Below, in pieces: positions 48,201 through 60,381 of a stretch of 64,000 nucleotides of DNA (positions are counted from its first letter, which is position 1; each line of letters begins with the position of its first letter). The DNA is from Tigriopus japonicus (taxonomy: Eukaryota > Arthropoda > Copepoda > Harpacticoida > Harpacticidae). The notes beneath the pieces are model-generated. The model saw nothing but the letters and a program-made list of their open reading frames with translations, had not been told where the DNA came from and did not search any database. A program made the position numbers and the translations under genes. The stretch lies in contig CM021322.1 of NCBI GenBank assembly GCA_010645155.1, positions 5,353,695 to 5,417,694 on the forward strand, read 5' to 3'.

Positions 48201-51200
48201 ACGCAGTCAGAAAGAACGAGGGCTGGAGAAGGGCCTTGAATTCGGCCTTGGACCCCCCATTGGGCTCGGTAGCACCCACCGCAGACAGAAGAAAAGAGAA
48301 AGTGGTGACCTTGAAAAGGTTGGAACTCGACGAGATCCACTTTATTAGCTGAGGGAGCAGCTTCTGTGATTTGTGTTTCTGTGGGATCAGTGGCAGTAAA
48401 AACGCCCTGAGAGGCAAACACGCACTTGTTTTGCTTGCAATCCTATCCTCGTCGCTCATATGTACACAAGTCTCAAAACTCACGTTGTACACTCTGTTCC
48501 TATGGCATGCTGGCAATTGCATGTGCGAACTACTACTGTATTGAACATGAAGCAATTCCTAAAGATCCCGAAAACAACGCATGATGATGTTGATGATGAT
48601 CGAGTACCCTCAAAACTAACAAAGATCATACAACGCATTGTGAATTGCATATCAAGGATCTCAATATGATAATGGTGACACATGAAACGAGCACAAAGTG
48701 TCGACAGACAAAATACCATTTCTACCCAAATTCGTCACAATGACATGAAGCCGCAACATGATTAATCATTTCTTTGCAGAATGCGATGCATCTCGCCTTT
48801 GTACGTATCAGATACTAAGAGATAAGAGTCTCACCAATAGACTCCACCTTCGTTCGTTCCGTTCGAGAATCGCTTCGTTCTGGAAATAGGTTCCTAGCGG
48901 CTTAAAGAGACAGGTTTGTAGTGAAAGAAGTCTGAGTACCTTACATAATCATCCGACAGCGATGAGATAAGAGCTTTATTCATGCAATTGTGGTCTAGTG
49001 TTCGCTTTATGGCCTCTTATTAAGAGCCTCATAATCCAGACAAGAGCCCCTTGAGAATTCATCCAACGACTGAAGGCTACACATGAATTGCTCTTGCTTG
49101 ATCCTTTCTTCATTTTAAGCTTCCAATTCAAATAAAACGATCTGTTTGCCAACAGTAACATCTACATCAAAAGCGATATTCAAGACATTTGCACAAAACA
49201 GAAACAACGAGGCAAGAATGTGCTCTGGAATTGGCACAATTTCCTCTTGGCAACGAATTACACGATGATCATTACGGGGCAACACGTACTCAAGGCTAAA
49301 TTGCATGTTGTTTTCTCATCAATTTCAAGTTAGGGCCTGAAAATGCGAAATTAGCTTGCCTTCCCATATTGAAGATCACATTGAAAATCGCACTAGCGGC
49401 ACCATTTTGGAAACACTTGTCTAATATTCGGTCTCGAAGAGTTCCCAAAAGTTACACGAATATCGAAAAACTCGACGAGACGAAGGAATCCAAACGCTTA
49501 TCCCAATGTAACGAGATATTTCTAGGGACAGTACTAGCGAGAAGGTGCCGAAGGAAATACCTTTGCTAGCCACAATCTGGATTAGACCAGGTCTGAAAGG
49601 ATAACAATGCAAAGTGTCGCCAGGGAGCTTCCTCTAAGAACCGAAACTAGATCACTCACGTGTTCATCAGCTATTCGTTGATCCCATTCTTGTGCTAGTG
49701 CATGCACATTTTGGTGTGTCGAAGCTAGCTTTTTAAAGTCTGTTCATTGATCGTTTCTATGCCCAAGTTACAGTAGAGAAGAGTAGGTTCTGCAGGCAAC
49801 CTGTACAGGAGCCTAGGTTCTTTCTTCTGGATTGCTTTCAATTCCAAGTCGACCTGAGCGGAATTCCGTCCTCGAAGGAACGGGGATTGGGAACGAGCGT
49901 CAACACAAATTGATGGATAGAGACAAATTGTTTCCAACGGAATTGGGAGGAGGCTTTTGATTATTGTGCCAGCAATAACAACATGAATACAAAAAACACG
50001 AACTAACCCCTTCTTGGCTGGCTGCCGTGTCTCTTCCGGTCCTGAAAGTGCCGGAAGGAATTCAATCCAAACTGATGTATCAAGAGGAAAAGGGAACAAG
50101 GGTGTGTGACACGTCCTGTTAAGACACGTAGAATTAGAGTAATTCTGCCCTTCACAGAAGGACACGCCATTTGAAACATGATGCCCATAGACGTAATTCG
50201 CCATATTTGATGCTGTTTGCAAGAGCATATGTAGTACTTGCAAGTCGTTTGATGCTGTTTTCAAGAGCACATGTAGTACTTGCAAGTCGTAAAGAAGACC
50301 TCATTTGTTTCAATCGTATTTTACACTTGTTTCAGAGTCGATGGCGGAATGTTCGAATTTAACTTGTCCTGCAAGAGAAAAGGGTCCTCTTTCTTTTCCC
50401 TTCAGGGCTTGTTCCAATTGTCCCATTTGTCCTGAAGCCAAAATCCCCGCCCTAACCCCTGGATGCCCCAGTATTTCCTCTCCTTTTATGAGGCAAGAAA
50501 GGGGCTTACAATTCACCGTTGCCGGGTTTCACAATCAAGATTTCTAACTCGAGATCGTTCCCTTTAGAGAGTTTCGTGAACAAAAAAGAAGTCAAAGACT
50601 TTGTGAAGAAGATAACTGAGGATGCTTTTATGCATCAGCTTCCCCACCTCGTCATTCGTCAAAGTCAGGAGGTTCTCTGAAAGTTGTTGTTTGTATGACT
50701 GAAAGAGATGAAGCAACTAACCACGAAGGGTTCTTCAAATATGAATGTGTAATAAAACAGATAATCCGCTTCTCTCAAGTACAATCTATCCAAAAATAAT
50801 ACGTCGAATTTCTTCTGTGGGAGAGATATTTGTAGAGGAAGCAATGAAGAAATGAGCAATGAAACTGTCACACATTTCATCAGAGCTAAAACAAAATCAT
50901 CCAAGCCCCATTCCATTCCCAATTCTATTATTGGGTCTTTTGAAAAGGACCCTATACGAATGTATAGAATGACTGAGGGAATGCCGCCTTCGAGTGTATC
51001 GCAATTGCTACAAGTCAGATGAAAGCACAAGTCATCACCATGTTCGCAATTCATCCAGACATGGTCTCGAATGGCTTGGCCAGCTTGTTCTATTCTTAGT
51101 GCTAAATCATGGCCAGACCCACTCTATGGGATGACATTATTCACAACAATGCCACAGCTCAATGGAAAGCCAACTTTGGCTAAATTCAGCCTGTGCTCCC

Positions 51201-52086
51201 TGTGAGAAGGGATTGCGCCAAGGAGAGTGGTGAGAGAGAGTTCAGATCAAGTAGGTTGATAGCAAATTAAAACGACTGAATTGCAAATTTGTGCCCAAAG
51301 CTCTTGGTGACGTACACCAGTTGTATATATATTCTAGAGTACAACACCCACTTGTGAACGAGTCAAATGTGAATACCGTGAGTCTCCTACCTGTCAATTT
51401 TTGTTCTGAATGCATTATCTTCATGAAGGGGGTATTCTCCCGCATACTCGTCAATGGTGATTTGAGGATTGGAACCACTCCTGTGGTCCACAATCGTCAC
51501 ATGATGGCTGCTTTGGTGGTGATGGTGTTGTTGTTGAGTAGTAATGGTGTTGGTAGAGGAACTAGTCGTGGTGGTAGATTCGTCCATTTTGACCTTCAAT
51601 CGGCAAGGAAGCGGAACCGCTTTCGTAACCGTTTCTATCTGACAATCGTCCAGAAATTTCACCTGGCGCTGTGGCGGACTTGGCTTCGAGAAGCTCTCGG
51701 ACTTGCTCTTGGAGAGACAAGAGGGCTTTTCCGAAGGCCTTGTACTTTTGTAGGATGAGCCTGGGAGTGGCCTGTCTATCTGAGGTGGGCTATTCCTAAA
51801 ACTTGAGGTCGAGAAGGCATCCTGATCCTCGAGGTGTTCACTGGAGGACTCTCTAGGTTGCGGTGGATTACAATTGTCATTCACTTCACATATCACATGA
51901 TTATCTAGTTGTGGATTCCCAAATCCTGGTCCATTGGAAGGGTGGTCATCAAGGGAAGAGGGCGTGATGTGTTGCCGCTGATGATGATTGTTGTTTATTG
52001 TATTGTGACTCCACAACCTTGATTGCCCATGGTCAATGGGCACTGAATGGAGTCGACGTTCACAATGATTGTTCCCGTTGATCAGG
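42295..52086 (-). CDS. Prenylated CAAX-box protein, partial (last two exons)
   Basis: Two minus-strand exons, 52086-51391 and 42718-42295, separated by 8.7 kb. The upstream donor (GACAG|GTAGGA, phase 2) and downstream acceptor (GTTCCAG|T) combine to one Ser codon, joining FRTKID to SYEGWDNPFRPEG. Together they encode about 372 residues. The first exon is disordered: His/Gln/Ser/Thr-rich with QQQHHHHQSSHH, then a more conserved-looking TIDEYAGEYPLHEDNAF. The second has a helical acidic-basic motif (LSHEAEELLRLWREGKLKH), an Asn/Gly-rich linker, and ends KKKKGCCTIM. This is a CAAX box with a C-terminal Met (farnesylation expected), an adjacent Cys that could be palmitoylated and a polybasic stretch, so plasma-membrane anchoring is likely. 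The tail is paralemmin-like, but I do not assign a family. The exon at 52086 starts in phase 2, so at least one 5' coding exon is missing. Confidence 0.7.
42719..51390 (-). other. 8.7-kb intron of the CAAX-box gene
   Basis: No nested gene is supported. Several ORFs of 100-190 codons (for example around 47930-48550 and 49725-50285 on the minus strand) lack recognisable domains and proper starts. A 42-bp tandem duplication is listed separately. Alternative or cassette exons are possible but unproven. Confidence 0.5.
50206..50289. repeat. 42-bp unit duplicated in tandem
   Basis: Two adjacent 42-bp copies (50206-50247 and 50248-50289), each beginning TTTGATGCTGTTT and ending TAGTACTTGCAAGTCG, differ at only two positions, so the duplication is recent. 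Confidence 0.9.
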
Positions 52087-54684
52087 CTGGAAGAGAAAAC
52101 AAATGAATTTGTCCCGTGGGTCGTATGTGGATCACAGAGTCACTCAGCAATGTATTCTAGATTTTTTTTCTAAATTTCCAGCACAACAGAGCCTATCGTT
52201 CGTTGCTTTACAGCTGAGTTCAGTAACTGGCCTCTCTCTCTCTTCTCTCTCTCCCTCTTTCCCATTCTTTTCTTCTATGCCCGCCTTCATTGAGTAAGAG
52301 CGACGACTACTTTTGATACTCGTACATCTCTCCAAGTCTACAGATTTGGCTAGCGGTTCGTTCGCTCGGCAATGCCTGCTTTGGAGGCAGCTGTAGCGGA
52401 GGTCGTCCAGCTGCTGGGGTTTGAGGTTCCAGCACCGGTTCGGGTAAGCTGCCAGCTGCACACTGGTGTCCAAAGACACTCAACTTATGCTTGATGTGAG
52501 AGTGCCGAGCACGAGCACGAGAGTGAGTAGCGAGAGTGAGTGAGCAACGCACTTCATAAGTAGGAGTGCTCTCCGCGGTTCCTCAGGCAGTTTCATGGTC
52601 TAGGGGCGGCTTTTCCTTGCTCACCCATGACACACACTCTCTTTCTACAGCTCTCTCCCCAACTTTAAATGAAGGGAACTGTAGGAGGACAACAAAATCC
52701 GGAGGGTGACCAATGGCAATGACAACCCAATCATTAATCATTGCCAATAATGTAAGTTGGAGTGTATCTGAATCAAAGTCCTGGCCATTAGTTAATGTTT
52801 GGAACAAACTAGCCATGCTTTCAAGGCAATCTTTTCTAGGCAATGATTGGGCTTGAAATGTCCTATTGTTGAAAGTGAAAACAGAGCTATTCAGTTAGAC
52901 CAAGTAACATTGGTTGTTGGAAATGAAACGCATTGTTCCCAAAGTGCATCATGCATGCTTTGCACCAGATGCTTAGCCTGGTGCATAGTCTCACTCTGGT
53001 TGCTTCCCAAAAATCTCATCTCAGCTGTCTGATCTGGCTCACTCTTGCCACATGTATTTTCCCTGTCGGCCTGAATGCTTCTAAATAGGAGTCCAAAGCA
53101 CAAAGTAGTCCGTCCGTGTAGATTGTAGAAGATCGAGGAGGCATGAGCTAGAACACCGACTGGGGACTGGCCTCTCTCTGGAAGCAGAGGAAGTTCGACT
53201 ACTACTTCTATCTTACCAATCCCTATTTTGTAAAGAACTCAAGGAGAATAGTTTCCAATGTTCCTCCTCTTGGACAGAAATAGTTCCTGCTCCAAAACTT
53301 TGTGTCCAACCTCGAGCTAATCCATGATGGTTGGATATCTGTCATGGAGAACCTCAAGGGTAATTGTGGACTGACGCTTCTCTAAAATAACAGTTCTCTA
53401 AGAGCAACGTTGTCAGTTTATGCTTTTAAGGCATTTTGGCTCGTTCCATCCCGGCTTTACTTTTTGAGCGTCATTGCTCTAGCTGGCTGAAGTTTCAAGG
53501 CGCTATTTCTTTCTGCTCTGTTGTAGGTAGACCCGTTGCCCCGACAACTACCGCAACTTCTATGCGTTTTCTTTTTCTTACCACCTTATGTCACCAAACT
53601 GAAAGGCAAAGACACTCAGGCATTTAATCACACTAGTAACCTACACAAAATACGTGACACAGTTTTTGTTACTTCGTTCCTCCAAGACGAACGACCTCCT
53701 AAGCAACCCCAATGGTCTGAAACTGGGGCTTACGAAAAGCATGTTGACTATACAATGGGAGGATTATCTAGGGATAAATAAATGTTGTTTGAACTTGAGC
53801 TCTTATGATACGCAGTAACTCAATTTGCGGTCAAACCGTCGTGGAAAAACCACGAGACATTGCACTGAACAGTTTATTTGTAAGTGAAATTTGCTGCTTT
53901 GTTTTTACTTTACGGATTATTTTGAAAACGAACAAAAGCCGTAAAGAGTACCCAACATCTTACCATTAATGCATTCCTAATGCATCCCTACCTTGTCGAT
54001 TAGTTGACACAAGATACATGGCACTCAATGTTTCGTTCTCATTCCTTAAGCAGATGTGGCCTCACCAATCTCTCGACTCTTCAACAAGAAGATAAGAAGA
54101 AGGAGTGAATGTGTTCCAGAGTATCACAGATCCTATTTCCATGGTCCGCATCAACCATCATATAGCAACATTTTTTGTGATGCCCACACCTAACAACGAT
54201 TCCCAACCTACTAAATATGATTGTCTGACGAGTTGGCACGATCAGAGATGGGCCTTGGTGAAGACCATTTGATGTTGAACATGCTTCCATCAAATATACT
54301 AGTCCTTATGCAAAAGCAAGACGTGGTGCAATCAGGCTAAAAACTCTAAGACAAGAGAAAAGAGTGCTCAGGAACTTTGTTTCGAATTGACAAGGTGTGA
54401 AAAGCCTTCATTGACTTGAGAAGGGACGATCCCCCTTAGAATTGTAGCATTGGCTCTCTAATGTTGATTCTTTGTGACATGGGGAAAGAAGGTGCTGATT
54501 GTAGCTTTGGTACTAGAGTGAAGTCCCAAGTTTTTACCCTTTTCTGGATTTATAGAGGAACGCAGACCCCTTTTTGACCGCGTATGTTCTACTCAGTCCC
54601 TGGTTCAAAGGGGTTGATCCCGACGATTTGGAACGTGATTTGAAATACGTATACTGCTGGGGAAAAACATCAGAGCATGATCAG
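52087..54684. other. Likely 5' region of the CAAX-box gene, then gene-poor DNA
   Basis: The first 500 bp contain CT/GA microsatellite-like runs (about 52230-52265), GC-rich sequence and short ORFs on the minus strand. An upstream exon of the CAAX-box gene probably lies here or beyond, but no candidate ends in the required phase convincingly. From about 52600 nothing is recognised. Confidence 0.35.
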
Positions 54685-55673
54685 TAGGGCTGAATATTTT
54701 AGGTTTTACATAAAAACCTAGGTTTTAACCTAAAACGCCTTTTTTGGGCAATTTTTACCTAAAAATAAGTTTCCAACCTAAAATTAACTTTTTTCTCGCA
54801 TTTTTCAGGAAATTTTTACCTAAAACTAAGTTTTCAACCTAAAATTAACTTTTTTCTCACCCTAAAGTCATTTGACTAAGCCCACTTGAAAATTACCCCA
54901 GTGTCTTTAAAACAAAAAAAAGGAAGAAAGTAGAAGAGTGGGAGCCACAATGTTTTTCATCTGATCAACATACCGAATTAGCTTTATCAGGTGGTTTCAG
55001 GCCGACATACTGCCAATTAAGGGCGCTCACTGTCATTTTTTGAAGTCATATTTTTCTCTCGTCTCGTTTTCAGTCATTTCATCTCGTTTTTAGGGCGCAA
55101 ATTTTCAATTCCTTTTTTTAAGTCGAAAATTTTTTAAACTTGTTTTTAGGTCAAAAATTTCTGAACTCGTTTTAAGGTCAAAATTTTCTGAACTCGTTTT
55201 CAGGTAAAATATTTCAGAACTCGTTTTAAAGTCAAAAATTTCTGAACTCGTTTTAAGGTAAAAAAAATCCGATCTCCGTGTTTAGGTCGACAATTTTCGG
55301 TCTCATTTTAGGTCAAAAATTGCCGATCTCCTTTTTTAGGTCGACAATTTTTGATCTGGGTTTTTTGGTCGCATTTTTGCCACTTTCTGCCATATTCTGC
55401 CGCTTAAGAAATTTCACTGGCACAAAATTTTCTATACTGGCATTTTCCCTCACTGCCAAATAAAATTTTCATTGCCTTTGTCTCTGCTCAACTACTTATA
55501 CTCTTGCCAAGAGTAAAGTGCTGAAAAACAATAGATAAAAGGCAAAATTTGGTCTGAAAAGCCACTGTAAAAGGTGTAATCTATTCAACCTAAAAAAAAC
55601 CTAAAACGTAGTTTTGGGCAACCTAATTATGTCATAATTTGCCCAAAAAGTTAACCTAAAATATTCAGCCCTA
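54685..55673. mobile_element. 989-bp non-autonomous hAT-type element
   Basis: It begins TAGGGCTGAATATTTTAGGT and ends with the exact reverse complement (21 bp of perfect inverted repeat). It is flanked by the identical 8-bp sequence ATGATCAG at 54677-54684 and 55674-55681. It has no transposase. Its left part contains two direct copies of a 48-bp AT-rich block (54750-54797 and 54811-54858), and its right half a 27-bp minisatellite. The TSD length and TAGGGCTG end point to hAT. Confidence 0.93.
55065..55370. repeat. 27-bp minisatellite inside the hAT element
   Basis: About ten to eleven degenerate copies of a unit close to TTTTAAGGTCAAAA followed by TTTTCTGAACTCG. Copies in the middle are the most alike; those at the edges have diverged (TCGACAATTTT variants). 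Confidence 0.85.
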
Positions 55674-58600
55674 ATGATCAGGCAAACCATTTTTACGAAA
55701 AAGCACGCCACTTCTTATTGACAGAGCCATGGAAGGAAATGAAAGGGAAGGAAAGGAAATAGTGCTTATCAGACGCTTTGGACATTTATATTGGTTGGAA
55801 GAGAGACTAGTAAAGGGGGCAAAGAGGTTAGGAGTAATCCAGCTCCTTGGTATGCAGGCGCTGACAAGCAGAATCCAAAATCTTCTGCCCTGAAATCTGA
55901 TTACCCGGGACTCAAAAAAGAGAATGGTTCCACCTCGAGAAACTGATTTAAAATGTCTTTTAGACATGAACAAGTGAACCAATCTTGAAAACGGATTACA
56001 AATCAATCTAGTAGAAACGAAAAAAAGTGCATCTTCAACCTGAAAAACAGACCTCTGAGACGAGCTTAACATTCTGCGTGATTCGTTAAGTTGAAAGAAC
56101 TTGGTATTGGAGTAAACGTACAAGAAAGCTGAAGCCATTGTACAAAGGTATCAAATTCAGGGCATTGGGCTACTAAATTTGAACCTTGGAAGTAATCAAC
56201 TTTATGATCATAATGCTTTCCAGGTCGATTTCTTCGTTGACCCCCTTCTCGTCTTACTGGAGCCATTACATCAATCAATTCCATTTGGCGACTCTTCCCA
56301 ATACGAAGTCAGTCTCATTCAGTATTGACAACGACAACTTGGTACGAATTGCTTTTGACCTCTTCCACGAGGGCAAATTGGCACATGACACTGAGGGGTC
56401 AATTGGAACTGGCACAGAGAGATGTGACCAAGATAGCCAATCTGAGAGAATTGGAACCCTAAGTTCCACTTGTCGGACAAGCTCGCTACTTCTCATCAGG
56501 ACGGGATTAACTTTGGAACTGGACAAAGGTGCGCTTTTATTTCGAAAAAGGTTGCTTCTTGTTGTGGGAAAATCCTTCAAAAATGCATTACTTCCACAAC
56601 ATGCTTCCAACTCTCATGTTCGAGCTAATTGTGCTCCCGGAAAATGTCCCTATTTGTAGCGCAAATAGTACAGGATTGTTTTCCATGGAACCCAACCACG
56701 CCCCATAATTACCCGCTCCTAAATCAATAGGTTCATTTTCTGAAAGGCGAGTTGTCGAGGGCCCTCATTAGTAATACGTAGCGTAGACGTTTGAGTCTCA
56801 CTCGACATGTCTGTGATAAAACCAGATGGTCAAAATGGTCTCTCCATGTTGGGTGAGTTATCCCTGAATATACATGTCGAAAGGGTAGCCGGAATTACAT
56901 TCCGCAAGGGGTTCGAAAATTAGGTACCGAGGGGAGCTGGAGAATCCAGAGACGCTTTTACAGCTACAGTAGCGTTCCGTTGGGAAATGGGAGATGGAAG
57001 CCAGCTAGATACGTGTTATGATTCCCTTTGCAGCAATAAAGTGGAGCTTTATGAGTGGATGTCAGTCTTTCTATCTGCAAATTGAACGCTTGCTGTATTG
57101 AACATAAGAACATCACTCGATTTTGTGCGACGTTTTGCAGAAAGATGTTCCAACTTTGTATCAAGAATCCAGAATATAAGAAACCAGAATATGAATCATG
57201 CGAGTGGCATCACTTAAATTCCATTTGAACAATCCTGGCAATCAGCAATGCCGGTAATCTCAGACGATGATGTTGGCGCACTGTTCTTTGGGACATTTTA
57301 CCGTTCGTAGGAGTCATTGTTAATAAATCACCTCGACAACACATGAGTAATGGCACCCATAGAGTATTAGTGCATTGCTGTAAGAACATTTCAATCGTTA
57401 TCACCTTTCTTCTGGCTTCCAAGATTTCTGGCAAGAGAGATCATATGCCAAAAACTTCTTCTCGTAGAACTGATAGTGTGTTTTTTACGTTCATAAGTGA
57501 ATGTTCGTCTCCCGCAAAGAAATAACTTAAAGTGTGGAATGCGAAATCGTCAAGACGGGTTCCCCTCCTTTATTTGGTCATTTGAACGATAATTTTCATC
57601 TAGGGGTGAACAAGGAGAATAGTGAGGGGTGCAAATTCTTTGCCTGATAAAACTTAATAGGCCATTAGAGTGTGGAATTCAAGTCTAGTATGTGTCGAAT
57701 CACTGGGCTGTATCTGTTTTCTACAAGGCATGATTTTTTTGCAAATGAACGAACGGATGGGTAAAAGCTCTGGATTATGGGACAAGTTTTGTTGAAAAAG
57801 AAAACGAGAAATCGAGGGTGCTTCAATAACATTGGCCCGCCGATAATTTCTTATTGACATGAGGTCATGGGATCCATTTTGTGGGTCGCTTTTTCCATTC
57901 TGCATCGAAGCGCCATCTAGCTTACAAGGCCAGAACTTCCCCTGTGATACTTCGCTCTCTTCCAGTAATCATTGAGTTTGTACAAACTGCAAACTCTTAA
58001 TGCAAATGATTCCTCATATTTGCGACTTCACACCGCCTTTTTCTTGGCTCGTCCATCATTCTGTTGGAATTCGTTTCTTTGGTTTGTCGGATTAGTCCAA
58101 GTACACATGCATTCAAATGAAGAAGAGCGAAGAGAAGGAGGAGGAGGAGGAGGAGGAGGAGATGAGATGAAAGATGGCGAGGGGAAAGATTTCGTTCCAG
58201 AGCAATACGTGCCAACTCTTGACAATGCTCGCTAACATGTACTTGTGAGTGGCTTTTGCGAGATGTTCTACGAATGGTGTTGGCCTCTTTCATGGTTATT
58301 GATGAGTCAGAGGAACCCAACAGAGTGACCAAAGTAATTAGTCTTGGGGGCGTACAATCTCGTCCTATTAGAGAGAGACAAAAATCCTGGCTCAAAACAT
58401 CTTTACCACGAAAAGGGGAGAAAAGTACTTACATTCATGTACAGAATGCATTATGTACGTATACCAGCATCCGAGAGATCGCCAATGAAAACACGTGTGA
58501 CGTGAGCAGCTGCAGATGAAAAGTCTATTCGTTGTTCAGAGAAATATTAATCCAACTATCGTCGAGATATAGAAGATAATTTGGTAACGACACCCTTCAC

Positions 58601-59478
58601 CATCCATGTTCATATGTACCTGAGAGGCAGTGAGAGGGTGAAACTAGGGCGAGCGGTTCATTAGAGCAATGGTTTGTAATTGCATTTCAGACCCTTCGCT
58701 CCAACTTCAAAATCAATTTGTGGGCCATACATGAGCTTGTAAGATCGTTCTCGAGTATTGACATTTCGATTGGGAAAGGTCAAGTGGAAAGAGGGCAAAG
58801 GGAGAGAAATTGACAAAACTGAACCACTTTCATTTTCGATTACATTTTCGGGGAGTCTGTGTCCAGTTTTTAAAGTGCTTCTGTACAATTTGTCTCTCTC
58901 GTGAGAGTCTCTGGCTCATTTTTATTATCTGATTACAAATCGTTAAACCTAATGAAGCTAGCCAATCTTTGGGCGGATCATTCCATTTGAGAAAGAAGAG
59001 CAATCTGAGAGGAATAGGGATAACAAGGTACCCAAAGCAGCAATTGGTGAATTCCTCTTTGGTAATCTGAGCCCATGAAGGCATACCTGATGTAGAAAGG
59101 AACCTCTCTTTATCTGCATTCAATTTGTCACAAAGCGAGGAGAGTCAAATTTCATGTAAAGATTGCCGAGCTCAATGGCAGAACTATTCAACACTTTAAT
59201 TTCAGGAATGAGCCCAAGTCCGTTCTTTATTTGTTTATTAAGAGAGGTGGAATATTCCCTAAATTGGCACTAGGACGTCATCTGATTTTAGTGTTTCCAG
59301 TTTTTGATGTGTTGCCTACCCTTGAGCGCAATACTCTGCTTTTTTAGATATCAGTTACTCGACTAAATTTAAGTTATGGAGAGACTGGAAAAGCTTTGAT
59401 CATGGTAGTTTTTGCAACGATTTTGATGCAGCCTGATTGAAGGGACTTAAGCTGAAAAGATAAAACACCAACAACCTA
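55674..59478. other. Gene-poor intergenic DNA
   Basis: No coding sequence is supported in 3.8 kb. The longest ORFs (about 150 codons around 55.7-56.6 kb, on both strands) show no family resemblance. A (GGA)n microsatellite lies at 58135-58162. Confidence 0.5.
58135..58162. repeat. (GGA)n microsatellite
   Basis: About nine uninterrupted GGA triplets. Confidence 0.9.
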
Positions 59479-60381
59479 CAATGTGGTCCAGCAAAATTCG
59501 GAAAATTAAAGTACCCTTATATAATGTGCTCTGGAACAAAATTTATTGAAACATGAATGTACCGTATTTCTTTTTAATTTGCTGCATAATCTGCGTCCCT
59601 GTACTGATTATTTTTCAATGTGGCCACCACCCACTCCCACAATATTCTCCAGCCTGGCCCTGAACACCTTGCACGTCTTGCAGACGAAGTCCTCCCCCAT
59701 ATTGTTCCACTCCAGCTCCACGGACGCCTTCAGGTCAGCCACACTGTGTTGGGGAGTGGCACAGGCCCTGGTCCCTAAAGTGCCCCAAATGCCATAGTCC
59801 AATGGATTGGCATCTGGACTCTGCGGTGGCCAGAATGATGTGTCCCAGAAGTGCTGGAAGTTCTCAAGGCACCACTTTTGCACCAACTTGGCCTTGTGGC
59901 CTCGAGCAGAGTCCTGCTGCCAGCACATAGGACTTCACACCCAGGTCCTCCACAGTCCTCTTGATGGTGGCCTTGTCTTGCCCACCCTGAGCTCCTTGGA
60001 CAGGTTCCTGGTGCTGCTGGTTGGGTCGGCATTGATCTTAGCCTCCAGGGTCTCCTGGGTCCTAATCTTGTTATGCCCCCCAAATCCAACCTTCCTCTCA
60101 GGGTGTCCCTTGGCCTTGATGTTGTAGACGGTGGACAGACCGACCCCCACAATGTTGTCTATCTCCTTGGCCGGGATACCGGTGCAAAGCAGGTCCAGCA
60201 CACGCTGCCTTTTGTGGGCCTCCATCGCGAAAATTTTTCATCGCACAAAAAAGTTCACTTCAGCAAAGTTGTTTGTTTTGATTTGCTCTACAAATCTGTG
60301 TTGGACAACATGTCTCGGAAAAAGCAAATAATTGCGTAATCTATCACGCAAACTCATTCTGGATTTTGCTGGACCACACTG
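59479..60381 (-). mobile_element. Internally deleted Tc1/mariner element
   Basis: A 903-bp element. The ends are CAATGTGGTCCAGCAAAAT and, reversed, CAGTGTGGTCCAGCAAAAT; both are flanked by the TA dinucleotide duplication of Tc1/mariner (59477-59478 and 60382-60383). It carries the two ends of a transposase gene on the minus strand but lacks the middle, so it can move only if another copy supplies transposase. Its GC content is visibly higher than the surrounding AT-rich DNA, consistent with a recent arrival. Confidence 0.93.
59608..60225 (-). pseudogene. Mariner-type transposase, broken and internally deleted
   Basis: The start ATG at 60225 opens an N-terminal helix-turn-helix DNA-binding region (RQRVLDLLCTGIPAKEIDNI, then LSTVYNIKAKG). 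The frame is lost around residue 80 (after RNLSKELRVGK). The sense continues in another frame (TIKRTVEDLGVKSYVL) and then jumps directly to the C-terminal catalytic part (CWQQDSARGHKAK, FWPPQSPDANPLDYGIWG), ending HIEK at the stop near 59608. Compared with the usual length of about 340 residues, roughly 110-130 residues with the first catalytic Asp are absent. The product cannot be functional. Confidence 0.9.

Noticed and set aside
49725..50285. 186-codon minus-strand ORF overlapping the 42-bp tandem duplication
   Set aside because: Its first codons derive from the duplicated repeat. Composition is not protein-like throughout and no family is recognised, so it was treated as a chance frame in the CAAX-box intron.
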